64,000 nt of DNA. It comes from Eukaryota sp. TZLM1-RC. Its lineage: Eukaryota; Metamonada: BaSk clade. The stretch's first letter is position 1; every line of letters begins with the position of its first letter. Below the pieces are notes generated by a model. The model made no database searches and was not told where the DNA came from. It was given only the letters and a program-made list of their open reading frames with translations. Positions 50,707 to 62,654 of this stretch are shown piece by piece. The position numbers and the translations under genes are program-made. Where the stretch lies: the NCBI GenBank assembly GCA_040285825.1, contig JAUPSS010000007.1, positions 2,888,689-2,952,688 of the forward strand, written 5' to 3'.

Positions 50707-52169
50707 CAAGGATCTTAGTTTTATTGCTGAATGTGACATTGAGAAACACATCAAATTTTTTATTTTAAAAATTTGTTATTCTGGAAAATTCACTCATATC
50801 TTAAGGTCAACTCCCCCTTCGGTATCTCTCAATTTTTGCAGATCTTTTAACAAACTTCGAGTCAAATTTTTTTCTTCTTTATTAGAAGTAAATGAATCTT
50901 TGATTCGAAGTCATGTATTTTGTTCAGCAGATTTGGGTGGAATTGGATTCACCAAATCTTCGATTCTGTGTAAAGCAGCATTTTTGGGAGGTGGTAAAAA
51001 TTTTGTTTTTGAATTTTTCCAAAGGTTCCCTTTTGATGTTCATCTGATCAATGGTGAATCAAATTTTTACTTGAATCAACTGCAATTTGAATTAGGAAAT
51101 TTGCCTAGTGATATCTGGATTCAGTGTTTTCCTCAAAATGTTCAAGAAATTCCCATTCGATCACTTCCAAATTTACGTTTTTGCTTGAAAAAGCTTCAAC
51201 ACCATCTGGTTAAATTATATGAAGGCTTGGATTATGAAGTAAGACTTGGCTTGGCCAAAACTAAAAATCCCGCTTTCGGTAATTTTTTAAAGGATATTCG
51301 TGATAGTTCAGCTGCTGCTTTAGTAACTCAAGTTCCCTCTGTTTATGGACTTTTGTTAAAAGACAATGAATGGCTTCTAAACATGCGTTTTCGTTGTTTT
51401 CTGTGGCCAAACAATTTGCCCAATTATATAACTTGTAAATGTGGTAAACCTCTTTTGTTTACTCATCTTTTGAACTGTAAACATTTCATTACGTTTAGAA
51501 GCAAAGTGCATAATAACGTCAGGGACCAAATTTATGTAATGTGCAAATCATATCGTGTAGATTCCTTTTTAGAACCGCTGTTATCAAAATTAATTCTTGA
51601 TGATCCCAATATTGATAGTACGCGTTACAACAGAGCTTCTATGGGTCTGACTAGAGGTGATCTAGTTGTTCCTGGTTTAAATGGTAGTTTTACTATTTTG
51701 GACGCCATGTCTATTGACCCTTGTAATTCCTCTAACGAACATTTCATTAACTCGGATGTAAATAATCCTCTTCTTGCAGGCGAAAAATATAAAATTGCTA
51801 AATATGCGAAACCCATTTCCTCGGTAAATGAAAATTCTCATGCCCAATATAATTTGTGTCCATTTGTTTTTTCTTTGCTTGGATCTCTAGGTAAGGCTGC
51901 TATGGCTTTCCTTGAGGATTTTGTTGTAGTTGTAAAGGAAAGAACTGGAAGAATTTTCAATCGTGTTTACTGGCAAAACAGGATTGTATTTTCTATTTTT
52001 AAGGGAATGGTAACACTAATTTCTGATTCACTATCTTCTTTTGGGAAATTTTCTGAATCTTTAGCGATTAATTGTTTTGATGTAGGGGAGGCAGGTTTTG
52101 AGGATGTGGAGTTTTAATTGTGTATTTCATATTTGTTGTTGAATAAAAATAAATTATTGATGTAAAAAA
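50705..52169 (+). mobile_element. Family A LINE, 5'-truncated, 16-bp TSD, C-terminus intact
   Basis: Flanked by AAGTTAATAATTAATT at 50689-50704 and 52170-52185. The 3' tail is AATAAAAATAAATTATTGATG then A's. The copy at 58380-58400 lacks it and preserves the uninterrupted target. The 405-codon frame at 50900-52117 is intact to its stop. Confidence 0.93.
50900..52117 (+). pseudogene. Family A C-terminal region with restriction-like endonuclease
   Basis: The best-preserved A C-terminus: GGIGFTKSSILCKAAFLGGG, DYEVRLGLAKTKNPAFGNFL, CKCGKPLLFTHLLNCKHF (zinc motif), TRGDLVVPGLNGSF then ILDAMSIDPCN (endonuclease signature) and KYAKPISS, ending AGFEDVEF. It lacks the RT by 5' truncation. Confidence 0.87.
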
Positions 52170-52331
52170 AAGTTAATAATTAATTCCCTCGAAGTTCCAT
52201 ATATTGATTATACTTCAACTAGTTTCTGCTTTCTTGGTTGCTATTTAGGTTCCGCCGAAAAGACACTTGATAACCTTGAAAATTATTTAAATTCAATTAG
52301 AAAAGAGCTAGAAGTCATAAAGACTCTTGAA

Positions 52332-53596
52332 TTGGAAAAACATCTTAAGTTTTTTCTTTTGAAAATTTGTTATGCTGGAAAAATTACTCTTTTACTGCGA
52401 TCATTACCTCCATCCCTAACTTACAATTTTTGTAGACAATTTAACAAAATACGTACTCAATTTTTGGCTTATTTAATGTCTGTTGATCCATCAATTTTGA
52501 AAAATCATATTTTTTCTGATGTTCAACTTGGCGGTGTTGGATTCAATTCATCAAAATATTTGACCAAAGCTGCATTTATTGGTGGTGGAAAAAATTTTGT
52601 ATTTGAATTCTCTAGAAGATATCCTTTTGCCGAAAATCTTCTTGAAAATACAAATAGCCTATTCCTGGATAACTTAAGAGAAAAAATATCCAGTTTATCT
52701 CCCGACTTATGGCAATCATGTTTCCCCATATCCATTCAAGAAATTCCAGACAGAAGTTTATATTCATTAAAATTTGCGTTGAAAAAGCTCCAACGACATC
52801 TTTTGAAAAATTTTGAAAACAAGGATTTTATTGTTCGACTTAGCACGGCTAAGAAAGAAAAATCCTGCTTTTGCCAATTTTTTTGATTGATTTGAAGGAC
52901 AGTTCATCTGCAGTTTTGATAAATCAAATTCCCCAGATTTATGGTCTATTTTTGAATGACGACCAATGGACCACTGCTGTGAGAATGCGTTGTTATTTAT
53001 GGCCTTGTAATTTGCCCAATGATTTGTTTTGTAAATGTGGAGCTGGTTTGACATTATCACATTTATTTAATTGTAATAGATATATTTCCTATCGTTCTAC
53101 GTTGCATGATGCAGTCAGAGATCAAATCCATGCAATGTGTAATTCCTATCATATTGAATCTTTTGTGGAACCTTTGTTGAGGTCTCTTGATATAAATGAA
53201 AGCGTAAGAGATTCAGAATATGGAAAACGACGTGCTGATGTTGTTGTGCCCTCGTTTGATGATGTCATGAATGTTGTTGATGTCGTAACAGTGGATGTTT
53301 GCAAGAAAAATGCCTTGAAAAATGCTCAATCCGAAGTATCCCCCCTTGATGACTCCGAATTGTACAAACGGAAAAAGTATGCAAATCCTTTAAAAGAATT
53401 GAAACATGTTCGCCATTTAGATTACCAAATTTTCCCATTTGCTATATCGTTGTATGGTCGTTTTGGAAAAACCGCTTTGAATTTTATTGATGATTTTGAA
53501 AATCTTGTGAAAAGAAGAATGAATAAGCGTTTTGATCGTCGCTTGCGGCTAAATCGATTAGGATTTATTCCAAGAATGCAAATAAGATTACTATAA
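52332..53596 (+). pseudogene. Family D C-terminal region, frameshifted
   Basis: Two open pieces, 52332-52886 and 52871-53596, joined by a frameshift in AAAGAAAAATCC. CKCGAGLTLSHLFNCNRY, KRRADVVVPSFDDV then VVDVVTVDVCKK are present. The end is lost to the H insertion at 53557, after FDRRLRLNR. Confidence 0.85.
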
Positions 53597-55163
53597 ACAA
53601 CAACAATGCAAAGCAATATTCTAGATAAGTGATCACTGACAAAATGAAGGTAGATTCTCACTATTTACGGGTTCATGAGCACGTACATTGTGAAACTCAG
53701 TGATACTTAAAAGTATTGAGTTAAAATAACGCGGTAGAGCCTTAAAGAGTGAGAAAACAATTCTGTTCTTCCAAATAAGTTGATCAAAAGAACGTCCTGA
53801 GTCTTTTAAGAAACTGCCTAAATCATTTAAGAAAGATAGTCCTTCCCTGACTAAAGTACCAAAAATAGAAATTCCAATTGGAACAAAAACGATGTTTCTG
53901 CCACGTTGTTTGTTCAAACGTACAAGTAAATCATTGTACTTCGAGTGCTGGCTCCTTTCCGCATTCTTGAGGGTTGATTCAATGTCGGAAGACGAAGACA
54001 ACTTCCAAGGAGAAACAGTTGTACAATCAATAATTAATTCCTGGCCGCTACGCCAAGCACATTGAATATCACCTCTTTTTTGACTTTGAGCAAGCTGCAT
54101 TTCATCAAAAACTGGTTCCAGTCGTACTGGATGATGGGCACTCTTCAACAAATCATAAATGCAATCGTCAACGGCATTGTGAATAATCGACCTCTTCTGA
54201 GTGAACTTCCTACAAGATAAGACATGAGTATAGGAAGCAACTGCTCCACATTTACAACGAATATTTGTTAAACATTGAGGGGGAGGTAAGTTCAAACGTA
54301 GTCTCATAATTGTTAAAAACTGGGAATCGGAAAGCAACAGACCAAAACGGCGAGGTACTTGGGTTATTAGGCAAGATGCACTGTTGATAAAAGAACCCTT
54401 ATCGCAAAGAGAGGATAGAAATGTTGCAAAGGATGAATCACCTGAATTGTTAGCCAAGCTAATTTGTTCTTCTAGTGATTCAGCTTCGAGAGCATTAATC
54501 AACTTCTTTTGCAGTTTAGGGACAGTTCTCAAAAAATTACTTAAATCTTTAACTTCAACAGAGGCACGATCAACTGTAGAAGCAAACATTGAAAACCAGA
54601 GTTTATCAGAGCAGTTATCAAGGAATATTTTGACAAAGAGAGCAGCACTTGAGTTAGAATTAGTGACTAAATCAATCCAGCTATTAGGGAATCGTACAGA
54701 TAATTCAAACAAGAAATTCTGGATGCCTCCCAAGAACGCAGCATTTGTCAAGATGGATGAACGAGTCAAACCACCACCACCATACGAATGTGACCTGAAA
54801 CAGTGAAGTGGAATATCCTTAATGTTCTTAACACTAAGTAAGTCAACCAAAAAGTTGGTTCTTCGAGACAAAAACAATTTGATTTCAGGTGTGGTCAAAT
54901 CCGGTGGAATAGAGCGAATCAGGTGATGTACTTTAGAACTGAAGCATAATTTATCCACATGGAATTTAATATGTTTTTTCAACGGCAAAGCCTGAATTTC
55001 ATCCAACTTAGCAGATGCACTTTCAATTTCCTTATGTAATGATCTACTAATGGCTGATTCATTTCCAATGAAAGTACCCAGTAATTCAATACAATCATTT
55101 TGATAATCCACAAAAGGAATTTCTTCATCGTTAAGCACAATTGAATGAAACTAAATCGTATAT
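53557..55163 (-). mobile_element. Family H LINE, 5'-truncated, 10-bp TSD, inside D
   Basis: Flanked by GGCTAAATCG at 53547-53556 and 55164-55173. The 3' end reads TTGGAATAAATCCTAAT (minus strand), without poly(A). The C-terminal 501 codons (55138-53633) are uninterrupted. Confidence 0.88.
53633..55138 (-). pseudogene. Family H C-terminal region with restriction-like endonuclease
   Basis: An intact 501-codon segment: HIKFHVDKLCFSSKVHHLIR, GGGGLTRSSILTNAAFLGG, CKCGAVASYTHVLSCRKF (zinc motif), KRGDIQCAWRSGQELIIDCT (R-x-D ... D) and SKYNDLLVRL, ending ENLPSFCQ. It is more diverged from A-D than they are from each other, and closer to E in layout. Confidence 0.86.
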
Positions 55164-55344
55164 GGCTAAATCGTATTGTTTTTACTATTTTCAAATCAAT
55201 TCCTTAAATGATTTCGAAAGCTTTAATGTCTGTCAGTGCACATTATGAAAACATTGCTGCTGTAAGGTTTGATGGTGTGGAAGCTTGTTTTGAAGATATT
55301 GACTTTTAGACTGTGGTTTTGAAAATAAATTAAAATTAAATTAA

Positions 55345-55485
55345 AAAAATAAACTTCTGTCTGGAATTTCTTGAATGGATATGGGGAAACATGATTGCCA
55401 TAAGTCGGGAGATAAACTGGATATTTCTTCTCTTAAGTTATCCAGGAATAGGCGATTTGTATTTTCAAGAAGATTTTCGGCATAT
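55345..55485 (-). repeat. Family D LINE, middle fragment
   Basis: A minus-strand D piece (ENTNRLFLDNLREEISSLSP-like and SCFPISIQEIPDRS) between the D 3' end and a B copy. Truncated at both sides. Confidence 0.65.
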
Positions 55486-55487
55486 TA

Positions 55488-55985
55488 ATTTTATTCAAAA
55501 CCTATAAATCAACATCTAAAAAATCCATCTCTCCCAGAACAAAAACACTAGATGCAACTCTCTCATAGCGAGATCCAAGAGAAAGCAAAGCATCAGAAAC
55601 CATCTTCAGCATCCCCATAAAAATAGAAAACACAATTCTATTTTGCCAAAACAATCTGTTGAAATTTCTGCCAGTTCTTCTCTTTACAATCATTTCAAAA
55701 TCATCCAAAAAACGTAAAGCAGTAGGTGCAAGTGAACCAAAAAGGGAAAATACAAATGGATACAAATTGTATTTTGCATGCTGTAGACTGGCCAATTTGG
55801 ACAAAGGTTCGTTGTATTTTTTGAGTTTGAAATTTTCAGCATTTGAAAGGGGATTATGAATTTCAGAATTAACTAGCCTTACATTTGAGGCATTACAAGG
55901 ATCAACAGACATTACATCCAATAAAATGAAACTTCCATCTAATCCAGGTAATATAACATCACCTCTATTATTCTGAACTTTCTGC
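55488..55985 (-). mobile_element. Family B LINE, 3' part
   Basis: Open from about 55975 to the natural stop at 55502: NRGDVILPGLDGSFILLDVM, KKYNEPLSKLASLQHAKYNL and LGEMDFLDVDL. 5'-truncated within the endonuclease domain. Confidence 0.85.
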
Positions 55986-55999
55986 ATATTTTTATTTAT

Positions 56000-57205
56000 T
56001 TTATGGAAAAAAATCAGACTTAATTTTTGACTTCTTTACCCTTGAATCTTCTTCTGGTGTGAAACAAGGTGATCCTCTTGGCCCTTTGCTGTTTTGTTTG
56101 GCTATTCATAATATTATTAAAATGACACAACAAGATTTCCCTGATTTGCGTATTGTTGCCTATATGGATGACATTTCTATTATTGGTTCTTTTGAAAGCA
56201 TTTCTAGGGTCTCTGAAAACATTGCGGCGAAATACAAAGAAATTGGATTAGCTTTGAACCCATCTAAATGTCTCATGATTGGTAGAGAAAAACAATCTTT
56301 GATGATTGGTGGAGCTCAGATTCCTTTTATCAATTATGACCAACAAGCTTTTAAGTTTCTTGGATGTTGGCTTGGCAATTTGGATGAAATTTATTCCCAG
56401 TTAAACAATTTATTGGAGAAGTTTGACAAGGATCTTAGTTTTATTGCTGAATGTGACATTGAGAAACACATCAAATTTTTTATTTTAAAAATTTGTTATT
56501 CTGGAAAATTCACTCATATTTTAAGGTCAACTCCCCTTCGGTATCTCTCAATTTTTGCAGATCTTTTAACAAACTTCGAGTCAAATTTTTTTCTTTTTTT
56601 ATTAGAAGTAAATGAATCTTTAATTCGAAGTCATGTATTTTGTTCAGCAGATTTGGGTGGCATTGGATTCACCAAATCTTCGATTCTGTGTAAAGCAGCA
56701 TTTTTGGGAGGTGGTAAAAATTTTGTTTTTGAATTTTTCCAAAGGTTCCCTTTTGATGTTCATCTGATCAATGGTGAATCAAATTTTTATTTGAATCAAC
56801 TTCAAATCGAATTAGATAATTTGCCTAGTGATATCTGGATTCAGTGTTTTCCTCAAAATGTTCAAGAAATTCCCACCCGATCACTTCCAAATTTACGTTT
56901 TTGCTTGAAAAAGCTTCAGCACCATCTGGTTAAATTATATGAAGGCTTGGATTATGAAGTAAGACTTGGCTTGGCCAAAACTAAAAATCCCGCTTTCGGT
57001 AATTTTTTAAAGGATATTCGTGATAGTTCAGCTGCTGCTTTAGTAACTCAAGTTCCCTCTGTTTATGGACTTTTGTTAAATAACAATGAATGGCTTCTAA
57101 ACATGCGTTTTCGTTGTTTTCTGTGGCCAAACAATTTGCCCAATCATTTAACTTGTAAATGTGGTAAACCTCTTTTGTTTACTCATCTTTTTTTTATGGA
57201 CTTTT
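56000..57205 (+). pseudogene. Family A LINE with RT palm
   Basis: Starts in the RT palm: SGVKQGDPLGPLLFCLAIH and IVAYMDDISIIGSF (active-site YMDD near 56162-56175), then the thumb and C-terminal region. It ends at CKCGKPLLFTHL where the composite element begins. A local double frameshift at 56535-56595 changes ~20 residues relative to the copy at 48549. It is open over 386 codons (56059-57219). Confidence 0.87.
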
Positions 57206-58612
57206 TTTTTATTAAATGAGCTAAATACTACAACAATTCAGAAATTCCTCGTCCAACTACTCCACTACTTGTAGTCAATATTCCAAAAAGACACTGAACA
57301 ACCAGCACAAAACCAAAAAGTACATGATTGACATTACTAAGCGGCCGTCTGGGATGCTCCAAGAGCGTTTGAAAGGCGACAGCAGGCTTTTCATCACACA
57401 TACGATAGTTAAAACAAGCAACAACATCCAATAAGAAGAGTAAGAATTCTATCTCAAGAACAACTAACCAAACCTTCAGTAAACAGATCACAAACTTTCT
57501 ACTTCCATTAGTAAGCGGCCGTCTGAGAAGCTCCAAGAGCGGTTTAAAGGCGACAGCAGGCTTTTCATCACACATAAGATAGTTAGTTTGGAACAGGTAT
57601 GTCTTCTTTTTTGCACTTTTTCAGGCGTAATATCAAGGGCATCACACAAAGGCAAATAATCTTTTTTAAAAATTTTCAAATTTTTTGAGAAGAATTTCGA
57701 GCATAGCTTGAAGGGTGGGGAGAGTGGAGAAGTGAAGGGGATGAGCTTGATCTGATGGATAGAATCTTTGCTTGGGCGTTCCAATCAGTATCAGAGTCAC
57801 TATCAGTCAATGGCATCGTTTTGGCCAAGACACAGTACAACTTGGACGCCGTGACAGAAAGTGAAATATGAGAGGGTTGACCAGGGGAGGGAGAAAAAAA
57901 ATATGGAATCAAAACCATAGATGGAGCTTCAGTTGCAGCTTTGACATCTGATCTGTTTTTCAATTGTCACGAAAATAGTTGCATTTTTAATCTTGATTTC
58001 AAAAATGCTTTCAATTCAGTGAAAAGAGATTCAATTTGGAAAGAAATCAAATCAAATTTTCCTGAACTCGAAACCTTTTCTTATAGGTTTTATGGTAATT
58101 CATCTGATTTAATTTTTAATTCCTTTAATCTGGATTCTTTATCAGGAGTTAAACAAGGAGACCCTTTAGGTCCTTTCTTTTTTTGTCTTGCAATTCACCC
58201 AATTTTGAAAAAATTAAAAGAAGAAAATTCTGACCTTCAAGTGGTAGCTTACATGGATGACATTTCTTGTATTGGTCCAGAAAGTACAATTAATAGGGTT
58301 GCTAATGAAGCTGCTACATTATACCAATCCATTGGTCTTGATTTGAATGTTCAAAAATGTTTTTGTATTTCTAGAAAAAATGTTAAGTTAATAATTAATT
58401 CCCTCGAAGTTCCATATATTGATTATACTTCAACTAGTTTCTGCTTTCTTGGTTGCTATTTAGGTTCCGCCGAAAAGACACTTGATAACCTTGAAAATTA
58501 TTTAAATTCAATTAGAAAAGAGCTAGAAGTCATAAAGACCCTTGAATTGGAAAAACATTTTAAGTTTTTTCTTTTGAAAATTTGTTATGCTGGAAAAATT
58601 ACTCATTTACTG
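56246..58612 (+). repeat. Direct duplication, right copy
   Basis: Matches 48549-50704 plus 52186-52400. It shows the D target without the A insertion at 58380-58400. Confidence 0.85.
57205..57900 (-). mobile_element. Chimeric D 5'/F 3' retroelement, copy 2
   Basis: Same structure as 49497-50205, with a one-base difference that breaks the D frame near 57680. F repeats are at 57335-57395 and 57505-57565 (core CGCTCTTGGAGC on the minus strand). Confidence 0.7.
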
Positions 58613-58618
58613 CGATTT
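57901..58618 (+). pseudogene. Family D reverse transcriptase and thumb
   Basis: Open 228 codons: FNLDFKNAFNSVKRDSIW, SGVKQGDPLGPFFFCLAIHP, VVAYMDDISCIG, then SLEVPYIDYTSTSFCFLGCY without interruption. It breaks at about 58613, where inverted H sequence begins. Confidence 0.88.
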
Positions 58619-59335
58619 AATGTTTAACAAATATTCGTTGTAAATGTGGAGCAGTTGCTTCCTATACTCATGTCTTATCTTGTAGGAAGTTCACTCAGAA
58701 GAGGTCGATTATTCACAATGCCGTTCGCGATTGCATTTATGATTTGTTGAAGAGTGCCCATCATCCAGTACGACTGGAACCAGTTTTTGATGAAATGCAG
58801 CTTGCTCAAAGTCAAAAAAGAGGTGATATTCAATGTGCTTGGCGTAGCGGCCAGGAATTAATTATTGATTGTACAACTGTTTCTCCTTGGAAGTTGTCTT
58901 CGTCTTCCGACATTGAATCAACCCTCAAGAATGCGGAAAGGAGCAAGCACTCGAAGTATAATGATTTACTTGTACGTTTGAACAAACAACGTGGCAGAAA
59001 CATCGTTTTTGTTCCAATTGGAATTTCCATTTTTGGTACTTTAGTCAGGGAAGGACTATCTTTCTTAAATGATTTAGGCAGTTTCTTAAAAGACTCAGGA
59101 CGTTCTTTTGATCAACTTATTTGGAAGAACAGAATTGTTTTCTCACTCTTTAAGGCTCTACCGCGTTATTTTAACTCAATACTTTTAAGTATCACTGAGT
59201 TTCACAATGTACGTGCTCATGAACCCGTAAATAGTGAGAATCTACCTTCATTTTGTCAGTGATCACTTATCTAGAATATTGCTTTGCATTGTTGTTGTTT
59301 ATAGTAATCTTATTTGCATTCTTGGAATAAATCCT
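58619..59335 (+). pseudogene. Family H LINE, 3' part
   Basis: Reverse complement of 53556-54276: CKCGAVASYTHVLSCRKF, KRGDIQCAWRSGQELIIDCT, SKYNDLLVRL and the end ENLPSFCQ (stop near 59262), plus the same 3' end AATAAATCC. Open 58744-59262. Confidence 0.85.
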
Positions 59336-61207
59336 AATCGATTTAGCCGCAAGCGACGATCAAAACGCTTATTCATTCTTCTTTTCACAAGATTTTCAAA
59401 ATCATCAATAAAATTCAAAGCGGTTTTTCCAAGACGACCATACAACGATATAGCAAATGGGCAAATTTGGTAATCTACATGGCGAACATGTTTCAATTCT
59501 TTTAAAGGATTTGCATACTTTTTCCGTTTGTACAATTCGGAGTCATCAAGGGGGGATACTTCGGATTGAGCATTTTTCAAGGCATTTTTCTTGCAAACAT
59601 CCACTGTTACGACATCAACAACATTCATGACATCATCAAACGAGGGCACAACAACATCAGCACGTCGTTTTCCATATTCTGAATCTCTTACGCTTTCATT
59701 TATATCAAGAGACCTCAACAAAGGTTCTACAAAAAGATTCAATATGATAGGAATTACACATTGCATGGATTTGATCTCTGACTGCATCATGCAACGTAGA
59801 ACGATAGGAAATATATCTATTACAATTAAATAAATGTGATAATGTCAAACCAGCTCCACATTTACAAAACAAATCATTGGGCAAATTACAAGGCCATAAA
59901 TAACAACGCATTCTCATAGCAGTGGTCCATTGGTCGTCATTCAAAAATAGACCATAAATCTGGGGAATTTGATTTATCAAAACTGCAGATGAACTGTCCT
60001 TCAAATCAATCAAAAAAATTGGCAAAAGCAGGATTTTTCTTTCTTAGCCGTGCTAAGTCGAACAATAAAATCCTTGTTTTCAAAATTTTCAAAAGATGTC
60101 GTTGGAGCTTTTTCAACGCAAATTTTAATGAATATAAACTTCTGTCTGGAATTTCTTGAATGGATATGGGGAAACATGATTGCCATAAGTCGGGAGATAA
60201 ACTGGATATTTCTTCTCTTAAGTTATCCAGGAATAGGCTATTTGTATTTTCAAGAAGATTTTCGGCAAAGGATATCTTCTAGAGAATTCAAATACAAAAT
60301 TTTTTCCACCACCAATAAATGCAGCTTTGGTCAAATATTTTGATGAATTGAATCCAACACCGCCAAGTTGAACATCAGAAAAATATGATTTTTCAAAATT
60401 GATGGATCAACAGACATTAAATAAGCCAAAAATTGGGTACGTATTTTTGTTAAATTGTCTACAAAAATTGTAAGTTAGGGATGGAGGTAATGATCGCAGT
60501 AAATGAGTAATTTTTCCAGCATAACAAATTTTCAAAAGAAAAAACTTAAAATGTTTTTCCAATTCAAGGGTCTTTATGACTTCTAGCTCTTTTCTAATTG
60601 AATTTAAATAATTTTCAAGGTTATCAAGTGTCTTTTTCGGCGGAACCTAAATAGCAACCAAGAAAGCAGAAACTAGTTGAAGTATAATCAATATATGGAA
60701 CTTCGAGGGAATTAATTATTAACTTAACATTTTTTTCTAGAAATACAAAAACATTTTTGAACATTCAAATCAAGACCAATGGATTGGTATAATGTAGCAG
60801 CTTCATTAGCAACCCTATTAATTGTACTTTCTGGACCAATACAAGAAATGTCATCCATGTAAGCTACCACTTGAAGGTCAGAATTTTCTTCTTTTAATTT
60901 TTTCAAAATTGGGTGAATTGCAAGACAAAAAAAGAAAGGACCTAAAGGGTCTCCTTGTTTAACTCCTGATAAAGAATCCAGATTAAAGGAATTAAAAATT
61001 AAATCAGATGAATTACCATAAAACCTATAAAAAAAGGTTTCGAGTTCAGGAAAATTTGATTTGATTTCTTTCCAAATTGAATCTCTTTTCACTGAATTGA
61101 AAGCATTTTGAAATCAAGATTAAAAATGCAACTATTTTCGTGACAATTGAAAAACAGATCAGATGTCAAAGCTGCAACTGAAGCTCCATCTATGGTTTTG
61201 ATTCCAT
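59336..61207 (-). mobile_element. Family D LINE, RT to C-terminus, inverted copy
   Basis: Minus-strand D: RT palm (61092-60724; SGVKQGDPLGPFFFCLAIHP, VVAYMDDISCIG), thumb, then the C-terminal region with the frameshift shared with the left arm (near 60030), and the endonuclease part 59790-59336. Interrupted at FDRRLRLNR by H. Confidence 0.87.
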
Positions 61208-62645
61208 ATTTTTTTTTCTCCCTCCCCTGGTCAACCCTCTCATATTTCACTTTCTGTCACGGCGTCCAAGTTGTACTGTGTCTTTGCCAAAACGATGCCA
61301 TTGACTGATAGTGACTCTGATACTGATTGGAACGCCCAAGCAAAGATTCTATCCATCAGATCAAGCTCATCCCCTTCACTTCTCCACTCTCCCCACCCTT
61401 CAAGCTATGCTCGAAATTCTTCTCAAAAAAATTTGAAAATTTTTAAAAAAAGATTTTTTGCCTTTGTGTGATGCCCCTGATATTACGCCTGAAAAAGTGC
61501 AAAAAAGAAGACATACCTGTTCCAAATGTGGCAAGGTTGGTCATAACATTAGAAAATGTCCTGATGTTATTACCGAAAAATTGAGACTGAAAACCAATAT
61601 TTCTATTGTTAATAGTTTGCAAACGCCATCCGAACTGATTCTTCCCTCCTGTTCCCAATGTTTCTGCTGATGATGTTCATTATGATTTAAATATTGATCA
61701 AACTCATTTACCAAAAACTGTTGCTCCTGATCCTACGGATAATGTCTTGAAACATAATTGTCCTTTTTGCAAAAAGTTCCTCTTTAATTCTTCTAATGGT
61801 CGCCCTCTCTTGTTTTGTTTCGACTGTCAAACAAGTGATTCTCTTCGTGCACCTGTTAAAATTCCTGTAGAGGTGAGTCCTGCCAGTTCTGTTCCTTTGT
61901 CAATGGAAATGCGTTCTTTTTCTTCGCAATTGAAATTGAACAAATGGAACATAACAAGATTTTGGAAATTCTTTGCCAAAAAGAATAAGAAAAAAATTAA
62001 TTACAAACCAAAACAGAGAAAAGCTAATTCATCTTTTCAAGCAAGAAAATTGTTTTTGAGAGGTAGATATGGAAGCGGATTAAAAAATATTTTTTCGGGA
62101 AAACTGGCTGATAACAATCTCGAAACTGTTGAAAAATTGAAATCCCTCCATCCAACTGAAAATTTTTGCCCCAGTAAGCCTTCTATTTGTCAATATTGGC
62201 TCGAAAATCCATTTCAGGCTCAAGAAGTATTGAATGCCGTTGCTAAATTACCAAAAGGAAAAGCTGCTGGTCCTTCAGGCATTTCCTTTGATTTGTTGAA
62301 AACTTTCTGTAAAAATGCTCCTGAAATTTGTGAGGATCTTGCTTCCTATTTTCAAAATTTAATGTGTTTGAATTGTGTTCCTCCGCATGAATTGACTGCT
62401 GCCCGTTTAGTTGCTTTAGTTAAACCTGGTAAAGGTGACAAACCTGATGGAGTTAGACCAATTGCTATTGGAGAGTCATTAACCAGATTGCTTTCTTCAC
62501 TTATTTTTAACAGAATTTCTACTAAAGCAAGGGACTATTTGAAGCCTTTCCAATTTGGTATAAAAACTGTTGAAGGTGCTTCTGTTGCTTCAATGACTTC
62601 AGATGTTTTTTTCAATAGTCAACAACATCAATATATTCAAAATTT
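61208..62645 (+). mobile_element. Family D LINE, 5' half
   Basis: Starts TTTTTTTTTCTCCCTCCCC, leader, ATG 61295. The N-terminal frame breaks at about 61445 (extra T relative to the copy at 50120). CCHC knuckle CSKCGKVGHNIRKCP is at 61518-61562 in another frame. The next frame 61747-62667 is open for 306 codons. It is truncated at 62645, where a family B copy begins. Confidence 0.85.
61747..62645 (+). pseudogene. Family D ORF, second zinc motif to RT fingers
   Basis: CPFCKKFLFNSSNGRPLLFC, DSLRAPVKIP, LKLNKWNITRFWKFF and LRGRYGSGLKNIFSGKLA, then RT fingers LPKGKAAGPSGISFDLLK, VRPIAIGESLTRLLSSLIF and FQFGIKTVEGASVASMTSDV. The palm is missing because of truncation. Confidence 0.86.
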
Positions 62646-62654
62646 AAATTTTAT

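Larger units (their letters stand above)
49888..54276 (+). repeat. Palindrome, left arm
   Basis: Apart from the A insertion 50705-52169, this stretch is the near-exact reverse complement of 58619-61526. It includes the D/D head-to-head junction, the D frameshift near 52860 and the H-in-D junction at 53556. The spacer is 54277-58618. Confidence 0.85.
50206..55335 (+). mobile_element. Family D LINE with two nested insertions
   Basis: D sequence runs 50206-50704, 52186-53556 and 55174-55335 (end CFEDIDF and 3' UTR). It is interrupted by a family A insertion (50705-52169, 16-bp TSD) and a family H insertion (53557-55163, minus strand, 10-bp TSD). It begins at GIKTIDGASVAAL of the RT, head-to-head with the composite element. 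A frameshift near 52860 is shared with the inverted copy. Confidence 0.88.
58619..61526 (-). repeat. Palindrome, right arm
   Basis: Reverse complement of the left arm 54276-49888 without the A insertion. The outer end is at the point where D continues as TGTGGCAAGG instead of switching to F. Confidence 0.85.
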
